Shown here: piece after piece, positions 35,805 to 44,345 of the stretch
Numbering within the stretch: the stretch's first letter is position 1
Layout of the letters: the number at the start of each line of letters is the position of its first letter
NCBI RefSeq assembly: GCF_007753095.1
Contig: NZ_CP036348.1
Coordinates: 992,001-1,056,000 of the forward strand
Length of the DNA stretch: 64,000 nt
Direction of reading: 5' to 3'
Origin: Rosistilla carotiformis
Lineage (GTDB): Bacteria; Planctomycetota; Planctomycetia; Pirellulales; Pirellulaceae
Made by a program: the position numbers and the translations under genes
Notes under the pieces: model-generated
What the model saw: the letters and a program-made list of their open reading frames with translations, nothing else
What the model was told of the DNA's origin: nothing
Database searches by the model: none

Positions 35805-36382
35805 GCGGATGCAGGGCCGAAGGCCAGGCGATTTGCCTAGCCCAGGCCATCGGCCTGGGTGATCGGGCCGCAGCGCAAAACGGTTAGGGGCGAAGGCCCG
35901 GCAGGGTGTCCCGGGGCCGAAGGCTCGACAATTTGCCTAGCCCAGGCCATCGGCCTGGGTAATCGGACCGCAGCGCAAAGAGGCTAGGGCTGAAGGCCCG
36001 GCAGGGTGTCCCAGGGCCGAAGGCTCGACAATTTGCCTAGCCCAGGCCATCGGCCTGGGTAATCGGACCGCAGCGTAAAGAGGCAAGGGCTGAAGGCCCG
36101 GCAATTGGGAAGAGGCCTACAAATCGCCGGACCTTCGGTCCTCAATTCGTGTGTCTTCTTGTCGGGAGGTCCGGCCCCCAGGCCGATGGCCTGGGCTATG
36201 CAAATTGCTGGAGCTTCGCTCCGCCAAACCAAATCGGCTCCCGAAACGAGAGGCCCGATGGACCGCGAAGCGGCCCCAAATGGTAGCCGGTGGTTTGAGC
36301 GTAGCGAACACCACCGGAACAAATCGCGAATTCAAACGCCGCCCCCGACGGGGTCGCAGGCCGATCTGCGATCTCTTCGGGA
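35805..36382 (+). repeat. Repeat cassette A: three 100-bp tandem units plus an inverted core and hairpins
   Basis: Three units of exactly 100 bp start at 35814, 35914 and 36014 (each begins GGGCCGAAGG). Each holds a perfect hairpin CCCAGGCC-atc-GGCCTGGG. An inverted copy of the core lies around 36177-36205, and another hairpin (CCGGTGGT...ACCACCGG) at 36287-36317. The whole is closely matched, in the same orientation, by cassette B at 39344-39918. Open frames inside are repeat-derived. The remaining DNA from 35620 to 36650 outside the cassette shows no gene; 36383-36545 has further short repeat-like pieces. Confidence 0.85.
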
Positions 36383-36650
36383 ACGCCTAGCTGAACACAA
36401 CCGCAACACCGGAGCACGATCCCGACAGGGATCGCAGAGAGTCGCCGGTGGTTTGAACGCAACCAATTCCACCGGGGCCGGCCCCCGATCACTGACTCCA
36501 GCTCGCTGGGTTGCGGGCATTTCATTTGCTACCGCACACTCATAGGGTATACTGGCCCCCGCCCAAGCGAGTGGTCTGCTGTCAGGGGTGACTGGCGCAC
36601 AACGCCAGTGAAAACACCTTTAACGCCCACAATAGGGGCTGGAGTCCCGC

Positions 36651-37727
36651 ATGACACCCCTCGAAGAGACACCTAACGCTTTGCGATCGGTGCATACCTC
36701 GAATCTGCCTGAGATCTTGAATCAGCTGGGGATTTCGATCCTGGTGACCACTTACCAGTCGGGCAAGCTGGTGATGTTGCGGCCAGAGATGGGCGTCCTG
36801 AACACGCACTTCCGCGTGTTCGAGAAACCGATGGGGTTGGCTGTGGAGCCGAACCGACTGGCGATCGGGACGTCGATGCAGGTCTGGGAATTCCACAACA
36901 TTCCCGCCGCCGGTGCCAAGCTGGACCCACCCGTCAACGATGCGTGCTTTCTGCCTCGCGTTGCGCACTGGACCGGCGATATTCAGATTCATGAGATGGC
37001 TTGGATCGACGACGACGTCGTGTTCATCAACACGTTGTTCTCCTGTTTGGCTCGCCGCAGCGGCACCTACAACTTTGAACCCGTTTGGCGTCCTTCCTTC
37101 ATCACGAAATACATTCCGGGAGACTGTTGTCATTTGAACGGTCTGGCCGTCCGCGATAACCGCATTCGTTATGTAACCGCGCTTGGTGAAACCGATGAGC
37201 CCGATGGTTGGCGTGCGAACAAGAAGGATGGCGGACTGCTGATCGATCTGGACAGCAACGAGATCATCGCCCGTGGGCTCTCGATGCCCCATTCGCCCCG
37301 TTGGTACGACGGCAAGCTGTTCGTCCTGCATTCCGGAACTGGCGGGTTTGGCACGATCGACTTGGACACCGGCAAATACGAATCGATCGTCGAACTGCCA
37401 GGGTTCACGCGCGGTCTGTCATTCCACGGTCCGCTGGCCTTCATTGGTCTGTCGCAAGTTCGCGAGACGGCGGTGTTTGGTGGGGTGCCGATTGCCGAAC
37501 GCGATCTGTCCGAACGGATCTGCGGAGTCTGGGTGGTGAATATCCACACCGGCGAGATCGTTGCGTTTGTCAAGTTCGAAGACGCCGTGCAAGAGATCTT
37601 TGCCGTCGAGGTATTAGTCGGGTCCCGTTACCCCGAGCTTGTCAACGAAGACCGCCAGTTGCTTGCCGGTTCGTTTGAGTTACCCGATCACGCCCTGGCC
37701 GATGTTCCCCCGGAACTTCGCAAGTAA
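36651..37727 (+). CDS. TIGR03032/DUF4915-family protein
   Basis: 358 residues, ATG at 36651 with AGGGGCTGGAG upstream. It matches the TIGR03032 pattern: LGISILVTTYQSGKLVMLR at the start, NTHFRVFEKPMGLAV, WEFHNIPA, HEMAWIDDDVVFINTLFSCL, PSFITKYIPGDCCHLNGLAV, GLSMPHSPRWYDGKLFVLHS and GLSFHGPLAFIGLSQVRE. The family is a soluble beta-propeller-like protein without known function, sometimes near peptide or sugar modification genes. Here it lies between two copies of the same repeat cassette, which suggests a movable segment. Confidence 0.85.
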   Translation: MTPLEETPNALRSVHTSNLPEILNQLGISILVTTYQSGKLVMLRPEMGVLNTHFRVFEKPMGLAVEPNRLAIGTSMQVWEFHNIPAAGAKLDPPVNDACFLPRVAHWTGDIQIHEMAWIDDDVVFINTLFSCLARRSGTYNFEPVWRPSFITKYIPGDCCHLNGLAVRDNRIRYVTALGETDEPDGWRANKKDGGLLIDLDSNEIIARGLSMPHSPRWYDGKLFVLHSGTGGFGTIDLDTGKYESIVELPGFTRGLSFHGPLAFIGLSQVRETAVFGGVPIAERDLSERICGVWVVNIHTGEIVAFVKFEDAVQEIFAVEVLVGSRYPELVNEDRQLLAGSFELPDHALADVPPELRK

Positions 37728-37817
37728 ATAGCGACAGCGGTGACGCCAATCAAGACGTCTCACTGTCACAACTAAAAAATGTCGTTTTTATCAACGCCGA
37801 GATAGTTGATACCTGCT

Positions 37818-39202
37818 ATGAAAAAAAACGACGAAATCCCAAACGCAAGTCTCTCCTATCATCACGTCGTTTACGCGTTGAGGCATTGGAGAGTCGGCGT
37901 TTGTTGGCAGTCTTCCATGTCACCACTTTCGATGATGTCGTCGCAGCGTCCGACGGAGTTCTTAGCCTGCGGGAAGCGATCTCGCTGGCCAATGGTTCGC
38001 CTGGTGCAGACGAGATCACATTTTTCGAAACCGTCACCCAACCGATCGTGCTGGGGCTTGGCGAATTAAGCATCACCGACAGCGTGACGATCACTGGCGC
38101 CGGACGAGGGACGACCGTGATCGATGCAAATCAGCAATCGCGCGTTCTGAATGTCGCCGGTGAATCGGTCGATGTGACGCTGCTGCAATTAACCCTGACC
38201 GATGGCCGCACCACCGGTTCCAACGGTTTTGGCGAAACGACGCACAGCAGAGTTGGGATCCGATTCGATTCGGCGGGTACGCTTGCGTTGATCGACAGCA
38301 CGTTGAGCGGCAACAGCACCGTCAATGTGACATCGATTACTCCCGGAACCGTCACGATCGAAGAGAGTGGCAGCGACGTGGTGGTTCGCGAAGGGAGTAC
38401 GATCCTATTCCAAGGCCCCGCCGTCAGCCTTGCCGTACTGGACTTCACCGGCACCAACGGCGACGACACGCTTTTGTTAAACGCCAGCTTCGTCGATTTC
38501 CCAGGAACCGTTGGATTCCATGGCGGCACGGGACGCGACACGTTGCAGATCGGCGGCAGCGGCCAATCGATCAACACAAGCGATCTGCCTGCCGGTAGCA
38601 TCAACGGACTGGAGGTGATCGATTTGCGAGGGACCGGCGACAACCAACTCTCCCTGAGCGAACAGGATGTTTCGGCGATCCGCGACGCCGGGCAAACGCT
38701 CAGGATCGTCAAGGACTTCGGCGACACGATCCGCTTCCGCAGCGGGACCTTTAAGGTCGACAGTTCTCGAGTGGAGGATGATCAATTGATCATCACGGCA
38801 AAATCGGGTTCCAATACGATCGAATTTGTCGGTGCCGGTTGGACCAATCCATTGAATCACTTGGATGTTAACGGTTCGGGAACAATTGAACCGATTGATG
38901 CCTTGCAGATTTTGAACGAACTAGGGCGCAAGGCTTACGTTCAGCCAGGCACCTCGGCGCTGGTTGCTCCCGAATCGTTAGGTGCCTCGTTCCCGAAGAA
39001 GTTCTACGACACGTCGGGAGATAACCAGGTCTCTCCCATCGACGCGCTGCGGATTATCAATGCCCTCGGACGCGGCGAAGGCGAAGCACCAGCGGGCGAA
39101 GCCTATGTGTTTGCTGCATCACCGGTAAACCAAGACGCCGACGAAGAGGACCAACACGAAGCGGTGGACCTGGCGATCCTGCAATGGTTGGGGGAACGTT
39201 GA
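37818..39202 (+). CDS. Secreted dockerin-type surface protein with a frameshift at its start (A8 run)
   Basis: The coding frame runs to 39202 and ends in two dockerin/EF-hand-like repeats (DVNGSGTIEPIDALQILNEL and DTSGDNQVSPIDALRIINAL). Before them are parallel beta-helix-like segments (LREAISLANG, GLGELSITDSVTITGAGRGT) as in planctomycete adhesins/cell-surface proteins. In this frame the DNA from 37820 encodes a basic N-terminus (KKRRNPKRKSLLSSRRLRVE) followed by ALESRRLLAVF, the conserved planctomycete export region, but there is no start codon in frame. The natural ATG at 37818 is followed by eight A and leads into the wrong frame; nine A would join ATG to the correct frame. So this is a one-base deletion, a sequencing error, or slippage-dependent expression. 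The first in-frame alternative start is a TTG at 37886 inside the motif. Confidence 0.7.
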
Positions 39203-39343
39203 ACGAGTTTACCCGGAACGGTTTCTGGTACCGTTTCGTGCGACCGTTACCGGTTCGTGCCGCGGGATTTAGCGTTGGATTGGACGGGGACAGGCCTGGC
39301 CTTAAGGCTGCCTCCTATCGACCGCGACGCGGTCGCATCCGCT

Positions 39344-39918
39344 GCGGATTCAGGGCCGAAGGCCAGGCGATTTGCCTAGCCCAGGCCAGCGGCCTGGGTG
39401 ATCGGGCCGCAGCGCAAAACGGTTAGGGGCGAAGGCCCGGCAGGGTGTCCCAGGGCCGAAGGCTCGACAATTTGCCTAGCCCAGGCCATCGGCCTGGGTA
39501 AAATCGGACCGGAGCGCAAAACGGTTAGGGGCGAAGGCCCGGCAGGGTGTCCCAGGGCCGAAGGCTCGACAATTTGCCTAGCCCAGGCCATCGGCCTGGG
39601 TAATCGAACCGCAGCGTAAAGAGGTTAGGGCTGAAGGCCCGGCAATTGGGAAGAGGCGGACAAATCGCCGGACCTTTGGTCCTCGACTCGGGGGAATTCG
39701 TGTGGGACGCCATTCCCAGGCCGATGGCCTGGGCTAGGCAAATTGCTGGAGCTTCGCCCCGCCAAAACAAATCGGCTCCCGAAACGAGCCCCATGGACCG
39801 CGAAGCGGCCCCAGAAGGTAGCCGGTGGTTTGAGCGTAGCGAACACCACCGGACCCCAACCGCGAAATCAAACGCCGCCCCCGACGGGGGCGCACGTCGA
39901 TCTGCGATCCCTCCGGGA
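39344..39918 (+). repeat. Repeat cassette B: second copy of the 100-bp unit block
   Basis: Three units begin at 39353, 39453 and 39555 (the middle one is 102 bp because of a two-base insertion). The first unit carries the same variant start (GGCCAGGCG) as the first unit of cassette A, and units 2 and 3 carry GGCTCGAC, so the order of variants is conserved. The inverted core is at 39717-39747. Cassette A matches over about 570 bp. The rest of 39203-40032 contains only short repeat-like hairpins and no gene. Confidence 0.85.
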
Positions 39919-40032
39919 GCGCCACGCGTGTGGGCATCGTGTTCCGGAGGTGCGCCGCTGCGCGACGACCTCCGGCTACCATCTGTGATCCCTGCGGGAA
40001 CGTTGCGCTCGGTGCCCTCTGCAGCATCTTGC

Positions 40033-41877
40033 TCATTCGCCGACTGCGGCAGCTTGGCGTGACAGAGGCGCGGGCGTCTGTTCCAGAGCTTCCGCTGTGC
40101 CTCCACGTCGCCAATCGGCGACGCCTGTCGCTTCACCTGTCTCCAGATCGATCATGATGCTGTGAGCCGATCCCTGGCGACGGGTGGGAGACAGATCGAC
40201 GTGATGGCCGCGGGCTTCCAGATCGGTCTTCATCGATTCGAATAATCCACGGCTAGTCGATTCGAAACGGATCTCGTCGGGGAACCACTGGTGATGAAAC
40301 CGCGGGGCATCGATCGCTTCTTCGAGCGAACGATTCAAGAACAATGTCTGTACAAGGATCTCCGTCACGGTGTTGATGATTGTCCGGCCGCCGGGGCTTC
40401 CAACCAACAGTTTCGCCTGGCCATCGACGCGGACAATCGTTGGCGATTGGGAACTGAGCATCCGTTTTCCAGGAGCCAGCAGATTGGCGGCGGTTCCGAT
40501 CTTCCCTTCCTTGTTGGTGTAACCGGGGTACCAATTGAAGTCTCCCATCTCGTTGTTCAGCAGGAACCCGGTTCCGGGGACGACGATCCGGCATCCGAAA
40601 GTCCCCTCCAGGGTGTAGGTGTTGCTGACGGCGAGTCCATCGGCATCGATCACCGAGAAGTGGGTCGTCTCGGGGCTCTCGTAGGGCCCTTCGCTCAACG
40701 GGATCGATCCGGCGATCGCTTCGCTGGGCGTTGCGACGTCGGGGCGAATCGTTTTGGCAAGCTCGACGGCATGTTCTGTCGTGAGCAGATGTTCTGGGAT
40801 CTCGACAAAGTTGGGATCGCCCAGCCAAGCTGCTCGTTCGCGAAAACCACGTCGCATCGCTTCGACCAGATAGTGGACCTGGTCGGTCGTCCAGAGGGCG
40901 TCCGTCGCCGCGGGCAGCGGAATCGCCGCGAGCATCCGCAAATGCATCAACACGGTGATTCCACCCGAGGATGGTGGAGCGGCACCAAAGATTTCATACT
41001 GGCCGATCTTGCCAGCGATCGCTGGTTGGATCTCGGCGGTGTAGTTCTTTAAGTCGCTCTTGGTGATCAGGCCGCCGCTGCGAGTCATCTCGGCCGCAAG
41101 CTTGTCGGCGATCGCTCCTTCATAGAAGGCACTGGGGCCCTGATCCGCGATCAATTCCAGCGTGTCTGCCAAGTCGGGCTGGACCAACAGGTCGCCCGCT
41201 TTCCAGAACTTGCCCGTGGGAGGGCCGTAGACGCGACGAAATTCGGCGAACCGCGGCTCGGTCTGAATCGACTGCAGCTTCAGCACCGCGTTCAGGGAAT
41301 AGGCCAAGTATTCGTCGACAACAAATCCTTCGCGAGCCAGTGCAATACACGGTTTAAGGATCTCGTCCCACGGCAATTTGCCAAACTTTTCGTGAGCCAA
41401 CGCCATGCCGCGGACGGTTCCGGGGACGCCTGCCATGCGGCTGTGGTGCCGTTGTGTCCATTTGTCAAAACTGTATTCGTCGACGCTTGCCGGAGCCGTT
41501 TCGCGATAGTTGACGCAGACGACCTCTTCGTCGGGAGGAGCGATCATCATGAACCCGCCGCCGCCGATATTGCCCGCTTCCGGCCAAGTGACCTGCAATC
41601 CGAAGGCGACTCCAATTGCCGCGTCGACCGCGTTACCGCCTTTGGCAAGTATCTCGCGCCCCACCTTGGACGCGCCAGCAGTGTTCGAGACGACAACCCC
41701 GCTCTTTCCCTTCGCAACATCGACGGGCATGCGAGCCGGCATCGTGAACTTCATTTGCGCATTGGCAACGCCGCTGAATAGAAATGCTGCGAAAAAAGTT
41801 GCAATGACGACCGGCAACGGGAACTTTCGGGATGACCTGGAACCTGAGGAGAGCGGTAAAAGCATTGTCTTCATCAT
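40033..41877 (-). CDS. ggt: Secreted gamma-glutamyltransferase
   Basis: 614 residues with a signal peptide (basic start, hydrophobic 20-38, ANA cleavage near 40). The large-subunit part shows GGNAVDAAIGVAFGLQVTWPE and GNIGGGGFM. Autoprocessing is expected before Thr404 in PETTHFSVID, the N-terminal nucleophile of the small subunit. Downstream are LLNNEMGDF, SSQSPTIV, LLVGSPGGRTIINTV and DAPRFHHQWFPDE, all conserved. It hydrolyses or transfers the gamma-glutamyl group of glutathione and related peptides in the periplasm. Length is normal and no key residue is missing. Confidence 0.95.
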   Translation of the reverse strand: MMKTMLLPLSSGSRSSRKFPLPVVIATFFAAFLFSGVANAQMKFTMPARMPVDVAKGKSGVVVSNTAGASKVGREILAKGGNAVDAAIGVAFGLQVTWPEAGNIGGGGFMMIAPPDEEVVCVNYRETAPASVDEYSFDKWTQRHHSRMAGVPGTVRGMALAHEKFGKLPWDEILKPCIALAREGFVVDEYLAYSLNAVLKLQSIQTEPRFAEFRRVYGPPTGKFWKAGDLLVQPDLADTLELIADQGPSAFYEGAIADKLAAEMTRSGGLITKSDLKNYTAEIQPAIAGKIGQYEIFGAAPPSSGGITVLMHLRMLAAIPLPAATDALWTTDQVHYLVEAMRRGFRERAAWLGDPNFVEIPEHLLTTEHAVELAKTIRPDVATPSEAIAGSIPLSEGPYESPETTHFSVIDADGLAVSNTYTLEGTFGCRIVVPGTGFLLNNEMGDFNWYPGYTNKEGKIGTAANLLAPGKRMLSSQSPTIVRVDGQAKLLVGSPGGRTIINTVTEILVQTLFLNRSLEEAIDAPRFHHQWFPDEIRFESTSRGLFESMKTDLEARGHHVDLSPTRRQGSAHSIMIDLETGEATGVADWRRGGTAEALEQTPAPLSRQAAAVGE

Positions 41878-42148
41878 CTTCAGAGGTAGGACGGAAAGGA
41901 GAGCTAAATGATGTGGAGCATTTGCTTCACTTCAAATGCATCGGCAGGGAAGTCTAATGAACGGTGGGGGATACTCAAGTTTTCACGCCGTCACCGGGCG
42001 GTGTTGGCTTTGTAAGTTGTTTTTGCTTTTTGTTCTCTATTATGTATCTATCTCAATCGGCAGGCTGTTCAAATTCATCGCCTTGCGGCATAAATAAACA
42101 AACATTTGTTAATCAAACGATTTAAGGTTCACCGTATTGGAGATAATG

Positions 42149-42631
42149 ATGACGGAAGGTTCTGTATCAAGTAGCGGTTCTCATCAATCAAACAATAACT
42201 CATCGCAAGCATCGCTCTCTCCGTTCCACTTGGCGGTTCAAGTAAATGACTTGGCGGAAGCTCGTGAATTCTATGGTGAACTGCTCGGTTGCAGCGAAGG
42301 ACGCAGTGCAAACACTTGGGTCGACTTCGACTTTTTTGGACACCAATTTGTGTGTCATCTCAATCCCGACAAAACGCCCAGTGAAGTTCACTGCAACGAA
42401 GTCGATGGGCATGGGGTCCCGGTTCCGCATTTTGGCATTGTTCTCGACATGCCGCGTTGGAACGAACTCGCCGAACGACTCAAGTCAAAAGGTGTGGAGT
42501 TTGTGATTTCTCCCTATATCCGATTTCAAGGTGAGCCTGGCGAACAGGGGACGATGTTCTTCTACGATCCGTCGGGAAACGCTGTCGAAATGAAAGGTTT
42601 CAACGACATGGGCGCGTTGTTCGCAAAGTAG
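42149..42631 (+). CDS. VOC-family (glyoxalase/dioxygenase-like) protein
   Basis: 160 residues from the ATG at 42149; a GGAG lies six bases upstream, favouring this ATG over the one at 42146. A Ser/Asn-rich N-terminus precedes the fold: [38 protein letters not shown], and a second half with [19 protein letters not shown] and [17 protein letters not shown]. His at the first strand, His in the middle and Glu in AVEMK are in the positions of the metal ligands. Function may be a dioxygenase or isomerase of small molecules. A 14-bp palindrome AACAAA-ca-TTTGTT at 42097-42110 lies upstream and might be an operator. Confidence 0.85.
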   Translation: MTEGSVSSSGSHQSNNNSSQASLSPFHLAVQVNDLAEAREFYGELLGCSEGRSANTWVDFDFFGHQFVCHLNPDKTPSEVHCNEVDGHGVPVPHFGIVLDMPRWNELAERLKSKGVEFVISPYIRFQGEPGEQGTMFFYDPSGNAVEMKGFNDMGALFAK

Positions 42632-42661
42632 TTTCTTGTTGTTGTCCTTCGCTACCACGTG

Positions 42662-43381
42662 TTAGAGCTGCGAAGCGGGGGGAGGAGTGGTGGCGTCGCG
42701 AGCCAATGTTTCGGCGACGTCGCTCACTCGAGCTTCTCGAACCCAAGTGCTTCGGCGGAATGCTTTGAGGAAATCCGAAGAGACGTCGCGACAGCCCTCT
42801 TCACAGATGGCGTGATAGTTTGGGTGGGGCAGCAATTGCGAGTCGAGCAGCTGCCGGCCTTCATGCGTTTCGGTGCGGCAGGAGAGGAAATAGCCGATCT
42901 GTGGAGCGGAGTTTTTCACGCCCCAGGGAATGGTCCACGCTGGCACCAGGTCGTAAGCGGATTCTCGATCGGCCAACGCCATGATATCGGTAGCGTTTAA
43001 TTGGTACTGGATTCCATTGAACCATTCGTTGGAATCTTCACTCGCTCTCGCATTGAGAACGCCGAAGCGCTCCTCCGCTACCTGATCGCCATAGATCTTT
43101 CGTCCGCGGGGACTCATCACATATTCGTAGACCCGGCGAGCCCCCATCACGAGCACGGGGCGGGCTGACGAGACGCTCTGTTCGCTCAGCGTGCGAAGGG
43201 CGGAACTGCGGTTCATCAGACTGCCATATCCGACCAGAGGCAGTCGGACCGGGCTGTCGGGAACCATTTCGATGGTGTTCCATGGGTAGAAGTGTTCTTC
43301 GGCAACCTCCCATGGGTCGCCCAATGCCAAACTCCAAGAGGCTGCGCCTGAAGATAAAGTGGCGAGTCGATCGATAATCAA
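42662..43381 (-). CDS. Gamma-glutamylcyclotransferase-like protein
   Basis: 239 residues. LPLVGYGSLMNRSSALRTLS at about 47-66 carries the YGSL signature of the GGCT/AIG2 fold (Tyr52-Leu55). Further along are RPVLVMGARRVYEY, RFGVLNARA, WFNGIQYQLNATDIMALADRE (typical strand-helix of the fold, with the acidic residue of the active site) and IGYFLSCR. GGCTs release 5-oxoproline from gamma-glutamyl peptides. It is near the gamma-glutamyltransferase gene but convergent with the VOC gene and separated from ggt by it, so a common pathway is suggestive only. Confidence 0.65.
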   Translation of the reverse strand: MIIDRLATLSSGAASWSLALGDPWEVAEEHFYPWNTIEMVPDSPVRLPLVGYGSLMNRSSALRTLSEQSVSSARPVLVMGARRVYEYVMSPRGRKIYGDQVAEERFGVLNARASEDSNEWFNGIQYQLNATDIMALADRESAYDLVPAWTIPWGVKNSAPQIGYFLSCRTETHEGRQLLDSQLLPHPNYHAICEEGCRDVSSDFLKAFRRSTWVREARVSDVAETLARDATTPPPASQL

Positions 43382-43462
43382 GAAACATCCCCTCGCAGTA
43401 GCTTTCGTCCCCGGGAGTCGTCAGTTCTCACCGGTCTAGATCGTTCACGGCGATGCGAAACA

Positions 43463-44284
43463 TCAGTTCTGCGGCTTGCTGCCGGCCCAACGGATTCCTT
43501 CTACCATAATCGAATTTGGGCCACCGGATGATTCGGGGTGTGGGCTGTAACAAAGGACTCGCCCGTCGTGGAACTTCGTTCGCACGATGGCGTGAGTGCC
43601 AACCATGGCACCTTCGGGAGCTCCCTTCTTCGCAACTTCGGTCACATAAGTCGCCAGGACTTCATAGCCTGGAAGCTCTGGATTGTCGTGAGGGACCAAC
43701 AGCGGGCCTTGTCCGTAATAGACATCCAATTCGGATGCTTTCGATTTGAGCACTTTGCGTCCGCTTGGGGTGAGCCCCAGCGATACAGTTCCTGTTCCAC
43801 GAGCCCAGTGGCTGCGATCCCAAACCCTTGCGTTGACGATCCCCAACGACCAATCGTACTGAGACGATGCAAGGTAGGATCCGGCGCAGATTCCGACATA
43901 GCCACCACCGGACCGGACGAAGCTCTTCACCACCTCGCGTCCTTCTTCGCCCAGCTTTTCGGCCTGCTTGCTGCCCGATCCGCCCGGCATGATCAAGACG
44001 TCGAACTTCTCCAAGATGCCTTTCTGGATCTCTTCCGGAGTCACGCGGACCGCATCGAATCCAGCGTCGCGGACCAGGATTCGTTTGAGGTTTTTGGGGC
44101 CGTTGGCAGAGCCATCGGAATGGTCATAAATTGCGACGCGAATCAACGTGTCGCGATCCGTCCCCGGTAGAGATTCGGCGCGGGTGATTCCGGTAGCGAC
44201 AAGTCCGCAGAAAAGCAGCAACTGGCAGAGAGTCGCGATCGAACCAGGGAGAGCTTTTGGGATGGTAGTGGTTGAACGTTTCAT
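43463..44284 (-). CDS. Exported BPL_N-type (DJ-1/PfpI, class I amidotransferase-like) protein
   Basis: 273 residues from the ATG at 44284, with a signal peptide (ALPGSIATLCQLLLFCGLV). The body: IRVAIYDHSDG, FDVLIMPGGSGSKQAE, SFVRSGGGYVGICAGSYLAS (nucleophile elbow with Cys in ICAGSY), YYGQGPLLV, and RVLCYSPHPESSGG with a possible His-Glu pair. This matches the biotin-protein-ligase N-terminal-like (BPL_N) family of glutaminase-type fold. Substrate unknown. It lies 61 nt downstream of the Ntn hydrolase gene and may be in one transcript. Confidence 0.75.
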   Translation of the reverse strand: MKRSTTTIPKALPGSIATLCQLLLFCGLVATGITRAESLPGTDRDTLIRVAIYDHSDGSANGPKNLKRILVRDAGFDAVRVTPEEIQKGILEKFDVLIMPGGSGSKQAEKLGEEGREVVKSFVRSGGGYVGICAGSYLASSQYDWSLGIVNARVWDRSHWARGTGTVSLGLTPSGRKVLKSKASELDVYYGQGPLLVPHDNPELPGYEVLATYVTEVAKKGAPEGAMVGTHAIVRTKFHDGRVLCYSPHPESSGGPNSIMVEGIRWAGSKPQN

Positions 44285-44345
44285 GAGAGATGACTTTATT
44301 AGATTGCAAGTAGTCGGAGAGCGTCGATCAAATTGGCGACGAGAA

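Noticed and set aside
35814-36113. Tandem 100-bp units considered as a CRISPR array
   Set aside because: Units are contiguous without unique spacers, the repeat is far longer than CRISPR repeats, and no cas gene is in the window.
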